DNA of 64,000 bases. Source: Sycon ciliatum (taxonomy: Eukaryota; Porifera; Calcarea; Leucosolenida; Sycettidae). A model generated the notes under the pieces. That model saw only the letters and a list, made by a program, of their open reading frames with translations. It made no database searches and was not told where the DNA came from. This document shows positions 30,651 to 41,388 of the stretch, one piece after another. The first letter of the stretch is position 1; each line of letters opens with the position of its first letter. The stretch is taken from positions 17,347,680 to 17,411,679 of the forward strand of contig NC_088645.1 of assembly GCF_964019385.1 (NCBI RefSeq). The letters are read 5' to 3'. A program made the position numbers and the translations under genes.

Positions 30651-31399
30651 TCACTAGTTTGAGGGAAAGAGACAAACGGGAAAAGTCTGAAGAAAAAATT
30701 GACTGTCACCACCAGGACTCGAACTAGGGACCTTCGCTTGTAGCTAGCAATGCTCTAACCACTGAGCTATGGTGTAGTCGTCATCCCAGCAGAGACTGTT
30801 CAACATTTTCTTCAGACTTCGTAGCTCACACTTCCTGTGAATCCACACAGGCGGGTGGGACGCAGCCCTCACTGTACCCACACACTTCACGTGCACTCTA
30901 GCACGCGGGGAGCCCCAAGTCATAAAATCTTCACTAGTTTGATGGAAAGAGACAAACGGTAAAAGTCTGAAGAAAATTGACTGTCACCACCAGGACTCGA
31001 ACCAGGGACCTTCGCTTGTAGCTAGCGATGCTCTAACCACTGAGCTATGGTGTAGTCGTCATCCCAGCAGAGCCCGTTCAACATTTTCTTCAGACTTCGT
31101 AGCTCACACTTCCTGTGAATCCACACAGGCGGGTGGGACGCAGCCCTCACTGTACCCACACACTTCACGTGCACTCTAGCACGCGGGGAGCCCCAAGTCA
31201 TAAAATCTTCACTAGTTTGAGGGAAAGAGACAATCGCGAAAAGTCTGAAGAAAAAGTTGACTGTCACCACCAGGACTCGAACCAGGGACCTTCGCTTGTA
31301 GCTAGCGATGCTCTTACCACTGAGCTATGGTGTAGTCGTCATCCTAGCAGAGACTGTTCAACATTTTCTTCAGACTTTGTAGCTCACACTTCCTGTGAT
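30649..31399 (-). mobile_element. Tandem trimer of the tRNA-like SINE
   Basis: Unit starts recur at 30651, 30931 and 31209 (periods 280 and 278 bp). Each has minus-strand box B (GGTTCGAGTCC or a one-base variant) and box A (AGCTCAGTGGTTAGAGC). The last unit stops at 31399 in (TAA)n. The bounding inverted AAGTCTGAAGAAAA segments are present. This is a second locus with the same 280-bp tandem period as 8560-9014. Confidence 0.75.
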
Positions 31400-31431
31400 A
31401 TAATAATAATAATAATAATAATAATATATAC

Positions 31432-31737
31432 TTAACTCGGATGGTGAGGCAACTAAATTATTGTGAAAAGAAGAAGGACAAAATGTAACGAGTTATGACT
31501 AACTGTCCACCGACGTAACCATATCTTATACAGTCAGCGAGTGCGACAAAAATGTTGTTGTTGGTTTGCGCCTTGAAGAAGTGTTGGAGCTAGGTGTCAG
31601 GTCGCCGAATGTCTCAGTACTCCTTGTCAGTTTTGTGCCATTTTGTCGCACTCGCTGACTGTATAAGATCTGGTTACGTTGGCGGACAGTTAGTTATAAC
31701 CCGTAACATTTTGTCCTTCTTCTTTTCACAATAATAA
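31432..31737. mobile_element. Short fold-back element related to family C
   Basis: Inverted arms of about 110-125 bp (about 31455-31568 and 31638-31732) flank a spacer that keeps the family C block GCTAGGTGTCAGG and GAATGTCTCAGTAC. Outer ends abut (TAA)n / TATA repeats. No hammerhead core is found. Confidence 0.65.
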
Positions 31738-33379
31738 TATATACGCACTGAAATAAGGTACAAGAACGAGGGGGCAATGCTGCTCACAAAAACACAGTGC
31801 AGCCAAACCAATGATGTTCGCACACCGATCCAAGTTACCTAGTAATGTTTAGCCATCCAACTTTGGACTAGCGACTTGCTGAGTCCCTGGAACGAATCGA
31901 TCAATTCAACTTGTACAGTGGTGGCCAATACGAAGGCCATCTCGAAGGGCCAGTAGCAGCGAGATTACGTCCTGAAATTTTGGGCAGACGACCACCATCT
32001 TCTGCTACAAACTTTGATGTCCCCAAGCGCCAACAAGTTGGCTTGAATAAAGTTATCCACTGAAAATCACTTGAGTAAATGTTCAAATTTCAAACTCTCC
32101 AATGGCCATTCACTAGTCGAATCCAATTGCGTTGCTGGAAAGCACACACGGAGCGCCTCCATATACAATCACTGAGACATCATTGGAGTAATCCCTGCCC
32201 TCGCAGAAACTCGAATGAAGCAAAGTGCGACAAAGTGCCACAAAGTGCCACAAAGTGACACGAAGCATCACTTGCTGAACAACAGCCCAAGATGACGAGA
32301 AAGAAGAACTGCTCCAGAACAACAAATCAGCAAGGACTGCAACAGAGGCGAATATGGCCCAAAAAGTTCTCATGTACTGACCAGCTAGTGCACGTGAGTA
32401 ACACATATGCATTGATGTCTCGTCGTACAAGTAGAAAATCACGTTGTAGCAGTTGTGCACCTGAGGATTTCAGTTACGCAATCAAGTTGGGAGTTAAAGA
32501 ATCGAAAAGAGGAAGTTTTCTTCGGAGCAAAGTCGCGGCCATCCGGTACCTGAAAAATGCATGATGTAACTGCGCATGCACCGGAAGTAGGTGGGCTGAT
32601 AGCAACCTAAGAGAAATTTTTGAATTTCTGATGGGAGTGTTGCACGCCTGTGATACTCGTATGCACTAGCTGCCCAGTATGCGAGCACTTTCTGGGAAAT
32701 CTGGCGTTAAAAAACAAATTTGCAGATATAATTTCGCATGGATACAGATGTCGATCATTAATTTTGATACAGCGACATATCAATACGTATTTGGACAATG
32801 GAGAGGGAGGATGATAGCCACTGTGGCAGGAAGAGTGAAACTGCTCGAAATATTAACGAGGACCGCAGTTGAACTCATACTACATGAATACGCAGACTAA
32901 GCCAGACTTACCACCCAAATTAAACTATGCACCAAGACTGACCACCCAAACTATGCACCCAATTTAAACTATGCACCCAGACTGACCACCCAATTTAAAC
33001 TATGCACCCAGACTGACCACCCAAACTATGCATCCAAACTGACCACCCAAACTAAGCACCCAAACTGACCACCCATCATGACTGAGCACCCAAACTGACC
33101 ACCCATACTGAGCACCCATACTGTGAGCACCCAGACTAAGCCACATTAACCACCCAGACTGCGCACCCAGACTTGACGACCACGTGATATGAGTTTTTGC
33201 CTTTGCATGACTCCATAGAAAGGGTATCAAGAGTTGCACACTTTTGGTAGCTTGGTTACCCTTGATCATACTGTACACTACCATGTGAACAATGGAAGAC
33301 TGGTATCTGTACTGAACTTCCAGTCAACATTGTGTACTTAAACAGAAGTGGAACCACACTAATCAATCATAGATCTTAC
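31738..33379. other. Intronic/intergenic stretch, no gene recognised
   Basis: No coding similarity is seen. Short ORFs here are unconvincing. It contains the minisatellite listed at 32905-33180 and a small tandem (GTGCCACAAA) around 32220-32265. Confidence 0.5.
32905..33180. repeat. Minisatellite of CCACCCAAACTATGCACC-type units
   Basis: Irregular tandem units built from GACCACCCA, AACTATGCACCC and ACTGAGCACCC. Confidence 0.85.
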
Positions 33380-33520
33380 CATCAGTCTCCTGTTGTTCCT
33401 GTCAACCACCGCAAGATCACCAACGTCATCCACAGCTACATCAGTGGGGGTGTTGAATTCACCATTACCACTGCCGTATCTGCCTATATCACGTATGAAT
33501 GTACCATCCAGTGTGGTGAA
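33380..33520 (-). CDS. NHL-repeat exon of TRIM-NHL-like gene
   Basis: A 141-bp, phase 0-0 exon reads FTTLDGTFIRDIGRYGSGNG then EFNTPTDVAVDDVGDLAVVD and RNNRRLM. This is a textbook NHL repeat (FG..G.G.G.F..P..VAVD..G...V.D..N.R). It starts after an acceptor ending CTGTAG and ends at ATG|GTAAGA. It follows directly, in phase, from the exon at 35731-35886, whose last residues GNHRVK complete the previous repeat. NHL repeats form a beta-propeller used in RNA or protein binding, usually at the C-terminus of TRIM proteins. Later exons would lie at lower coordinates; none was recognised. Confidence 0.8.
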
Positions 33521-35730
33521 CTACAGGTACATACATGTATATCACAACACAATACAGCAACAGAAAAGAAGAGCATGGACAAAACTTCATTTTAACATTT
33601 CAAACGTTTCCCAGTACAGAATGATACAGTATGTCTGCATCATACATAAGCTCAGTTACTCATGCAAGAATTGCACGAATTAGAAAAGATGTGGGCTTTG
33701 TACAGGAAAGCTTAGTTAGCCCATGCACACGGGCATTATAGACACAGTGCTGGTGATATGAGTATGTGTCATATTGCTGTCCCGGCACAGTTTACAAGTT
33801 GGCCAATTTTTACTTTTCAAAATTTGAAATCGTGCTACAAAGTGTGTAATGCAGAAACCGTGAAACTACTACACATGCAAAGTAAAAGAAAAAGGCCCAA
33901 CCCTGCCTTGCCAGCTATTTGGGCTTACAGGGGGGGGGGGGGGCGCCATGGCAAATAATAATATTGAAGAACTAAAGACTACAAAATTAATGACGGGAAG
34001 TGCCAGCTTCGGCAGCAACTAGAGAGGCAGAAGAAGAGACAGGTGCATGCGCAGCGAAAACAGAGCAGCTACCACGCAGGCACATGACACTTGCTCTGAG
34101 CAAAGCAAAGCTAAGGCGGCAGCGGATGAATGCCATGTCCACCGAATACGGTCCGCTGCTTTTCTTAGCAATGAGGGATGCTCTACGCTTGTAAAGCGAG
34201 CCAGATTTCTTGCCCATGCCACCGGTTGTCGAGAAGACCGAAGTTGGCCAATTTTTACAGGCATTTTTATGATTTCAAATCGACAGATATGTCTTGACGT
34301 TCTCAAAAACTGTCTGTATATGAAGGAGCTGTCCTAAATTCTAGTTTCTTTCTTGATTTGCTGAAATTACGTTTTACTTTTCCCCACTACCCCACCGTCT
34401 CTACTTTGTTTGTCTCTGCTCTTTCTTTCATTTGCCACCTTGTTTTCTTCCCGAATGGAGGTGGGGGATGCAAGCGAGCATCAGGATTGCTGTTTGTGTG
34501 TGGTGTGACTCCTCATGCCAGGTAGTTATGTGAGCCCTTGGTGGGAGAATTCTTGGCCCCGTAGGTCGTTCGTTTGCACACGCTGGGCGGTACGAGATTG
34601 GCGCCGGGGCAGTATGCTTTAGCCCTTGGTGGGAAGGTTGTGGGCGTCAGCAGCTATTCCTTGGCTTTCAATAGTCAGTACACGCAGTACACATCAGCCC
34701 TTGAAATAGCCTTTCGGGATTTGCGTCGGAGTTCTGAGCGAAGACATGACCCGGGAAGCTTAGCAGTTTCGTACAAAACATAAAGGGTAAACCCGTTTTC
34801 CTCCTCATCTCCAGCATCCACTGGCCAGTCAGTGTTGGTACCCATACACTCGGACACCAGACTATGTTTGCTACCAGACTGAGAGTCCAAGTCAACAGTA
34901 GCCACACCAGGTAGCGTCGTACAAGCGACAGGTGGCTTAATTGCTCCAGACCTGCTGGATCTTCAGGACCACACAGGTTTGAGAGCAGAGGTTGCAGCCT
35001 AGGTGGCTCTCTCGAGGTGGACCGAGCAGCAAGTGGCTTCAGTGTGGGATTATTTATCAGGTTTCCGGGGTACATGTACCATCCACGATTCGCGAGACAT
35101 GCTCTTGCCTAGATTTGGACTCCAAATTTCACACCCGCATCGACTATTGTGGCATTCCAGGGATGCCATACACCTCTCCAGTGGGCGCAAGGCATGACCC
35201 AGAGCCTGCTGGACTAGAGAAAAACATCCTGAGGTGCGCATTCCAATCCGAAAACTCAGACAACAGAAAACTTAAACTAAGCACTTCCTCGAGCAAAGAA
35301 AAAAAGATGAAGAAGAAGCTAGAGTTTCCGCGTTTGAGCTGATGGATCACGTGTGGGGCAGCGTTCTTTTACGAAAAATTGTTTTTTCCCAATTTTTAGT
35401 ATACATGTAATGGTGTTTTGAAATGCTATCTTGAGCAAAGGAAAACCCGATTTTAGGTAGGTTTACACTGTTATATCGAAGCCCGAAGCTCCGATATGCA
35501 AATAGAATATGGGGATCCAAGAGAAAGTGTCACACTTTCCAAATGTTTCATCGCTTTTAGGACAGGAGAAACGATCATAAGGAAATGTGGGTTGATTACA
35601 TTATCTACCAGATCAATGACTTACTGCATAGCAATGTTGCAGCTGCAGTTTACATGTGTTGCTATACATCAAGAAAATGAGGAAAATTGTGTAATGAGAT
35701 AGATCTGGGTGCTGGTTTCTATAAACTAAC
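33521..35730. other. Intron between two NHL exons
   Basis: Contains a G14 run at 33930-33943 and a minus-strand open stretch near 34670-34980 (VATVDLDSQSGSKHSLVSEC in one frame) that I cannot assign. No mobile element is recognised. Confidence 0.55.
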
Positions 35731-35886
35731 CTTCACCCGATGATTGCCAGGATCAGCAATAACGACCTTTCCATCGTTGCTGATTGTGATGCCACGTGGG
35801 CTATAGAACTGCGCACAGCCATTACCACGGCTACCAAATGATGTAAATGTATTACGAATGGACCTATAGTGATCTGGTATAGCAAC
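35731..35886 (-). CDS. NHL-repeat exon of TRIM-NHL-like gene
   Basis: A 156-bp, phase 0-0 exon of 52 codons. It begins VAIPDHYRSIRNTFTSFGSR, continues GNGCAQFYSPRGITI, and ends KVVIADPGNHRVK at the donor AAG|GTTAGT. The acceptor is CTATAG. The FGSRGNG..QF..PRGI..S.DG..VIAD.GNHRV pattern is an NHL repeat. The phase joins properly to the coiled-coil exon at 60354-60451, which ends in phase 0. The intervening intron would be about 24.5 kb and full of mobile elements. Additional exons within it cannot be excluded. Confidence 0.82.
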
Positions 35887-36184
35887 CTATAGATACACAG
35901 TAGAGATCATATTCATAACTTGACAATCCTGACCGGGTGGAAATCATACTAGCCTGTTGGCCAATAAGTATTCATCGTACAGTCTGTTCACATATTGGGA
36001 GAAAAAAATGAACGGTGTCGAAGAAGTTAACCATGTGGTCTTCATAACATGCCGTGCTATGTCCACGGTGTTTTATTACGTATTGTCTTAACAAGGAACA
36101 CATATCAAGAAACGGTGCAGGAAAAACAAAAACACTTTAAAGGCTGTGCGCTGTAAACCAGGCTGGGTAGTATTGGTCAATTCT

Positions 36185-36275
36185 TCAGCTTTGAACTTTT
36201 CAATGCTATCAGGATGAGCCCCATTCCTCCAGTGCTGTATTGATGAGGCCACAAAGGACAGAACCGTTGTGTGTG
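36185..36275 (+). mobile_element. Decayed hammerhead-bearing fragment
   Basis: Similar to the 109-bp insertion at 19591-19699 (shared blocks GCTATCAGG, CAGTGCTG-like, GATGAGGCCACAAAGGAC). The hammerhead core is mutated (TTGATGA, AGAACC). A (GT)n tract follows. Confidence 0.5.
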
Positions 36276-36385
36276 TGTGTATGTGTGTGTGTGTGTGTGT
36301 GCGTGTGTGCGCGCACGCGCGCGTGCATGCGTGCGTGCGTGCATGCGTGCGTGCGTGCATGCGTGCGTGCTTGTGTGTGTGTGGT
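36266..36385. repeat. (TG)n / (GCGT)n microsatellite
   Basis: Alternating GTGTGT and GTGCGTGC runs. Overlapping ORFs rich in His/Thr or Cys/Val are artefacts. Confidence 0.95.
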
Positions 36386-36818
36386 GCCAGCTAGTTCGGT
36401 TGGTGGGTACACTTATGCCTGATGGTCTTCGGTCTGTTGCCAACGGAATCGGCTGCTTAAAGGTGTAATGTTGTACCTGCCACCTTTGTTGGTTCCCGGG
36501 TTCATAATATGGGCCTCAACCAGCGAAAACAGCCCTTAGGGTCAACATTTTCAAAATTCCTTTTTGGTTAGAAATTTGTTGAACCACATCTACTGAAGGA
36601 CCTCAGCCAAGAAAAAGTTCAATGTTCCGATTCTAAACGGATGTATACACCAATATACAAGTTGTACTCCAAATTGGTGGAATGTATGTATACGATGTAT
36701 GTGTACAATGAATATTCAGCATTCGAAGGTGGGTGGGCTGTTTGAATAGTTTTGAAATAGTGAAGTAAGCAGCTATAATGACAAAGAATAGCTGACGAGT
36801 GCGGAGAACTGATCGACA

Positions 36819-37262
36819 TATTCGCAGCTGCATCCTACGTGGAGTCGTTCCGCAATCTTGTCTGCTAAATATGCTAAGGTTGGCGCTCTTCGTCGGTCCT
36901 TTCAGCAATTGAGCAGGAAGGCCAGGATGCAATTTATTGTATCAGTCATTCTACCTGATCTTTTGTACTGTTGTTCGTGTTTTGTAACGAAGCTGTCCGC
37001 TAAGGACCGCCAAAGGCTCTCTACTGTGTTCCGCCGTGCTGTGCGAGCTGCCTGTGGTGCTAAGTCACAGGACAACATCACGCCATTATTGACCACATTG
37101 GCGATTTATCCATTTGAACACTATATGATTCTCAACTTTGCCCAGTTTATTCATAGAAATCATGTCATCATCTCACTGCCTACCCTAACGGAATTATTTC
37201 CATCGATCACAACAGGCCTTAGAACTAGAAGCCACTCTAATGCTTCCATTGCCATATCTAAG
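36819..37262 (+). pseudogene. APE-type non-LTR retrotransposon ORF2, C-terminal region, upstream half
   Basis: The open frame from about 36813 carries PTWSRSAILSAKYAKVGALR then RARMQFIV-like and LPDLLYCCSCF, followed by FRRAVRAACG. This is typical of the region after the RT palm in CR1/L2/Jockey-group ORF2 proteins (subgroup not assigned). A stop at 36810 and loss of everything upstream show 5' truncation. The frame is cut at 37262 by the Ty3/gypsy LTR and resumes at 45236. Confidence 0.7.
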
Positions 37263-37567
37263 TGTCGTATCCATACGATTGGCACGTGCCTTTTAGGCCT
37301 CTACGGGACAAGTATGCCTTATTTAGTTGTTTTATTATTTATCTATCTCCCGTAAACGGGTTCATAATCGTCTTTATTTTATATCTTCACACAAGGCCCG
37401 AGGCCTCCCTTATTTGGTCTACGCTGTTATTTCCCCACATGGCTCCCGCTCTTTATGCAACAGTTCGTACACATATTTATTACGGTGATACGCTATTGCA
37501 TGCGGGACCAGCAATCTCGTGGCCATGGACTTCCATGGCCGCAACTAGATACTATTGCGATGACTTT

Positions 37568-37635
<68 letters not shown>

Positions 37636-37751
37636 ACTTCGTCTTTACGGCAAGTCACGACTTTCTTCCCTCTCGTTTTGATAAGTATCGTTTGATATTA
37701 TGTCTGACCGCAAGATGTGAGTCTCGATGTGAAAGTATAGGCGTGTGTGTA

Positions 37752-37787
<36 letters not shown>

Positions 37788-38030
37788 AGTATGTGAATGC
37801 GGGTGCTGTACATGTGAGGGCATGGCGCGGCGAGTGAGTGTGTGTCTAGGTGTGGTGTGACCCGAACATGTCTAAATATGTCTGATGTGCGAGTGTATGT
37901 GGTGTCGGTATGTTTAATAATGTAATTGTAGTTACGGCCACCACTGCACGGCCTGTAATGGGATAGTTGTAGATTAGTCATGTTGGTGCCGCGGCTCCGG
38001 GGCCTAACTCCGGGCCGCCGGACTACGACA
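37263..38030 (+). repeat. 5' LTR of Ty3/gypsy element
   Basis: 768 bp starting TGTCGTA and ending TACGACA, a 7-bp terminal inverted repeat. It differs from the 3' LTR mainly in (CT)n length (37569-37631) and (GT)n length. Flanked on its left by TAAG (37259-37262). Confidence 0.95.
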
Positions 38031-38052
38031 TTTGGCGCAGTGAACAGGATCC
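38031..38052 (+). promoter_or_regulatory. Probable primer-binding site
   Basis: TTTGGCGCAGTGAACAGGAT immediately follows the 5' LTR, where a tRNA 3' end should prime minus-strand synthesis. The matching tRNA was not assigned. Confidence 0.55.
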
Positions 38053-38061
38053 GATACTATT

Positions 38062-38535
38062 GTGTGCTTTGTGTCTGTTGTCCTCAGTACTGTAGGGACC
38101 CGTCACACCCTGACGGTGCAACTACGGGCGGCACGGAACGCCGCCGCCCCGCATCGCAACTGTGATGGCCGACGGGCACTTAGAAAATTTCAAAATTTAA
38201 AGAGACGGCAGAACGCCGACAAGTCGCCACGGTCCCGGGCGGTTCGGGACACCGCCGCCCGAACCAAGCAGAAGAAACATGCCTCGCCATCTCGCCAACG
38301 GCGTAACTGGGAGCGTGTGCTCAAACTCCGGGCGAAAAAGAAACAACAAAAACGACAGCAACACAACAACGACAGTGGCGAAATGGTGGTCACCCCGGCC
38401 CCTCGGTCCGTCGACACCTCGGCCGTCGACTCTGGCTTGGAGGATCTTCAAGACTGGTCAACGACGGACATGTCCTTGGACGAGTACTTCCGTCGGACCG
38501 AGGGAAACTGGCTGAGGTTCGAAGATCAGGACTGA
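38062..38535 (+). CDS. Leader ORF between 5' LTR and gag
   Basis: A 157-codon ORF in a leader that is usually non-coding in this superfamily. The middle is strongly basic (KRRQNADKSPRSRAVRD, then RVLKLRAKKKQQKRQQ) and the C-terminus acidic (DSGLEDLQDW, MSLDEYFRR). It has no recognisable domain. The composition is protein-like and the frame is uninterrupted to TGA, but part may be chance. It is in a different frame from gag and ends about 400 bp before it. Confidence 0.4.
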   Translation: MCFVSVVLSTVGTRHTLTVQLRAARNAAAPHRNCDGRRALRKFQNLKRRQNADKSPRSRAVRDTAARTKQKKHASPSRQRRNWERVLKLRAKKKQQKRQQHNNDSGEMVVTPAPRSVDTSAVDSGLEDLQDWSTTDMSLDEYFRRTEGNWLRFEDQD

Positions 38536-38932
38536 CCGTCACGAACCTCAGCCAGGTCGGTGAGTACCCATGCCTGCGTGAATGGTTGTCGTTTTCATAT
38601 TTGGTGACTTGTTTCCCTTTTTGGCTATTTCTTTATTTATTTTTGTTGGGTATGGCATTCCTATGATGAGCGATTATGACGGAACGTACGACTCGTGGAA
38701 TGGTGCAGCATTCCCGGTATGGGAGTACGCGCCGTCGCATGCGGCGCAACGACCCTGAGGGTGCCACCGGGTACAATCGATTGCATCGTACCTGGTATTG
38801 GATAAGGGATTGTTGTGCTGTATGTTCGTACGGTAACGCAATGCATCGGGTTCTGGTAAAAATGGTGGAACGAGCTGGAAATCGTCCTCAGTTGCCAGTT
38901 TCGTTCCACCGAGTGGTAGTGTTTTCTGTTCT

Positions 38933-40198
38933 TTGGTGTTGGCTCTCCGTCCGTTTCTTCTTCTTTTGCTATTCTTCTTGTTCTCTTTTGCTTCTAGAAT
39001 GGCACAGAGAGGAACCCGTGCCCAAATGGCTGCCGCGGCGGCTGCCCCGCAACCTGCTGTTGCCGGTGGTCCCGTCGCCGGAAGAGCTCCGGCTCCTGCT
39101 GGTGCTGCTGCTGCTGCTCCTCCTGGTGCTGCTGCTGCTCCTGCTGCTGCTCCTGCTGCTGCTGCTGCTGCTCCTGCTGCCGCTCCTGCTGCTGCTGCTG
39201 CTGCTGCTTCTGCTGCAGCTGCTCCTGCTGCTGCTGCTGCTCCTGCTGCTGCTGCCGCTCCTGCTGCTGCTGCCGCTCCTCTTGCTGCCGCGCTCGCTCC
39301 TCCAGGTCCTCTTCCAGGTGTCGCGGCTCAACCGGCTCCGATGCCAGTGCTCCCAGGGCACCCTGCCGCCTACTTCGGCGGGTATGGAGGGGATGTCCAA
39401 CCCAATCGGCCGCTCATCATGCCAGAGGCTTTTAACGGTGAGGGTGATTGGGAAGAGTATAACCTGTGTTTCGAGGAATGTGCAAACATAAATGGGTGGA
39501 CTGAGGCAGTACGGGCACAGTTTCCAGGGGTCAGACTAAGGGGGGCGGCTCAACGATTTTATACCACCCTTCCCTTAGGACATAGGAGGGACTGGCCGCG
39601 GCTACTTGAAGAAATGGGTCGCCGATTTGCCCCCATTGGTAATGGACGTCAGCTCAAAGCTCAATTTAAGAGCAGACGCCGCCAGACTGGGGAACCACTA
39701 GCCCGTTATTGTGATGATTTAAGACGGTTGGTGGTGCGAGCTTATCCCACGATGACTGCAGACAATCAGGGGGAATTGTTGAGGGACCAATTCATTGATG
39801 GGCTTTCTCCCTCCAATTTGCGATTACGGGTATTAGAGAACCCAACCTTTAATGTGGATGAGGCCCTGGAGTATGCTTTGCATCTAGAGAGGGTATGGGA
39901 CGGTACGGATTTGACCGCTGTCCATCAAGAATCACATGAAGCTCTAAACATGCAGTTAGTAGCCGCAGCCAGTGCTCCTGTGTCCCCCTGTCCGCCATCC
40001 GTGCAGCGTAGACTGACCGATATGGAATCGGAAATGAAACTGATGACAGAGAAACTTGATAAATTGTTAGCTGTCAGACCGAATGTGCCTTCTGTTCCCC
40101 CATTTGGGAGAAATGACCGTGAGGGGCCGGGGGGAAGTAACCGGGTTTGGAGAAATGTACCCTCGAACAGGGGAAACCGCCAGGGAAACTTCCAGTGA
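38933..40198 (+). CDS. Gag of Ty3/gypsy element
   Basis: A 421-codon ORF forming the capsid of intracellular particles. The more likely start is the internal Met of MAQRGTRAQ near 38999, since the first 22 residues are a hydrophobic leader unusual for gag. An Ala/Pro low-complexity stretch encoded by GCT/CCT repeats (about residues 33-125) precedes the retrotransposon gag core. The core runs from FNGEGDWEEYNLCFEECANI through ARYCDDLRRLVVRAYP to FIDGLSPSNLRLRV. No CCHC knuckle is present in this frame. Pol overlaps from 40147 in the -1 frame, which suggests expression by frameshifting. Confidence 0.88.
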   Translation: MVLALRPFLLLLLFFLFSFASRMAQRGTRAQMAAAAAAPQPAVAGGPVAGRAPAPAGAAAAAPPGAAAAPAAAPAAAAAAPAAAPAAAAAAASAAAAPAAAAAPAAAAAPAAAAAPLAAALAPPGPLPGVAAQPAPMPVLPGHPAAYFGGYGGDVQPNRPLIMPEAFNGEGDWEEYNLCFEECANINGWTEAVRAQFPGVRLRGAAQRFYTTLPLGHRRDWPRLLEEMGRRFAPIGNGRQLKAQFKSRRRQTGEPLARYCDDLRRLVVRAYPTMTADNQGELLRDQFIDGLSPSNLRLRVLENPTFNVDEALEYALHLERVWDGTDLTAVHQESHEALNMQLVAAASAPVSPCPPSVQRRLTDMESEMKLMTEKLDKLLAVRPNVPSVPPFGRNDREGPGGSNRVWRNVPSNRGNRQGNFQ

Positions 40199-41388
40199 CC
40201 GGCACACGGGGTAGTGATGTCGGTCAAGTAAAGAAACCCCCAGGCCCTCAGCACGGGATCCGCCCCCGGGGATTGACAGCAGAGCAGACCAGGGCGTTAG
40301 GCGCAATAACCCATCGTATTACTTGTAGATCAAAGGGGTCCACTAAGGGATCTAGTACCTCCGAGAATTGGAGGGCTCCAATGGGTTCTGCCGTTTCGGA
40401 AAATTGGAGGGCTCAAACGTGTTCTGCTGTTGTTGAGGGGGTCCGGACACCAGAGGTCCTGGTAGAAGAACCTGTTTGTAACGATTATCAGTTGCCTAAT
40501 CCTTGTGTTCTGTCTTGTTTGGATGAATGTGGGAGCGAGCGTACGGACATGTTGGTTCCTGGAGCGGTGAATGGATGTCCAGTGGACGCTCTGATTGATA
40601 CAGGATCCGCCGCTACGTTGTTGTCAGAGGATTTTGCTGACCGCCGACCTAAGGAGCTGGAAAAGGAAACCTCTGACCAAGGCCCGAAGTTGATTGGCGC
40701 CAACGGACAGCCACTGGAAGCCGTGGCATCAGCAATTGTTCAGTTGGAACTCGGAGATGCAACCTGTTGGCACCGGGTAAGAATTGTTAAGGGGTTGCCA
40801 CGTGATTGTATTGTTGGCCGGGACGTATTATCCCATATTCCTTGCACAATTTCTTCGGGACAAGGGCGAATGTTCTTCTCTACCTCCCCCGCCTCAATCA
40901 GTACTGTGGGTTCGGATTATGGAGTGTTGAAACTGAAATCTAAAGTGACGATCCCGAGCAAGCATGAGATGATCGTTCCGGCCAAACTTAAACGATACGG
41001 TCACGCAGTAAAACCAGTACACGTAGCATTAGTGGAGGGTCTCCCTGGTCTGTCAGACTCGCATGACATCAATATAGCGTGTTCACTAGTTTCCTTGCCT
41101 GCCGGGGAGTTTGGAGTGAGAGTCCTTAACAATTCAGACCGTGAAGTGAAATTGTCACGAAAACTTGAGATAGCCAAAGTGTGTGAGATTGAACAGGTAT
41201 GTGACGAATCTTCTGTTTGGGAAGATCAATTGCCATGCTCGTCGGGTTGGGAAGAGCATCCGCCAGACAAACCACTTTGGGACACATTGAATGTTGAAGA
41301 CACCGATCTCAGTGACACGGAAATTCTGAAAGCTAAGGACCTCATCTCCAAATACCGCTCTGTGTTTGCTATGAGTAGTAAAGAGTAA
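40147..41388 (+). CDS. Pol, protease region (ends at in-frame stop)
   Basis: Overlaps the last 52 bp of gag in the -1 frame. The aspartic protease active site is ALIDTGSAATLLS near residue 145, with the flap and later IVGRDVL motif near 220. The block before the stop reads SKYRSVFAMSSKE, the conserved lead-in to RT. The frame closes with TAA at 41386-41388, and RT continues in the same frame right after. Since RT lead-in sequence continues without a gap, this looks like a single nonsense mutation; programmed readthrough is the alternative. Confidence 0.85.
   Translation: MEKCTLEQGKPPGKLPVTGTRGSDVGQVKKPPGPQHGIRPRGLTAEQTRALGAITHRITCRSKGSTKGSSTSENWRAPMGSAVSENWRAQTCSAVVEGVRTPEVLVEEPVCNDYQLPNPCVLSCLDECGSERTDMLVPGAVNGCPVDALIDTGSAATLLSEDFADRRPKELEKETSDQGPKLIGANGQPLEAVASAIVQLELGDATCWHRVRIVKGLPRDCIVGRDVLSHIPCTISSGQGRMFFSTSPASISTVGSDYGVLKLKSKVTIPSKHEMIVPAKLKRYGHAVKPVHVALVEGLPGLSDSHDINIACSLVSLPAGEFGVRVLNNSDREVKLSRKLEIAKVCEIEQVCDESSVWEDQLPCSSGWEEHPPDKPLWDTLNVEDTDLSDTEILKAKDLISKYRSVFAMSSKE

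Noticed and set aside
34668-35075. A 135-codon minus-strand ORF as an additional exon of the TRIM-NHL-like gene
   Set aside because: No NHL pattern and no consensus splice sites in a matching phase. It would interrupt two exons that already join in phase.
36088-36443. His/Thr-rich and Cys/Val-rich ORFs
   Set aside because: Translations of the (TG)n / (GCGT)n microsatellite.
38676-39491. A 271-codon plus-strand ORF overlapping gag, Leu-rich
   Set aside because: It is the other-frame reading of the (GCT/CCT)n repeat in gag. The gag frame has the recognisable capsid domain.
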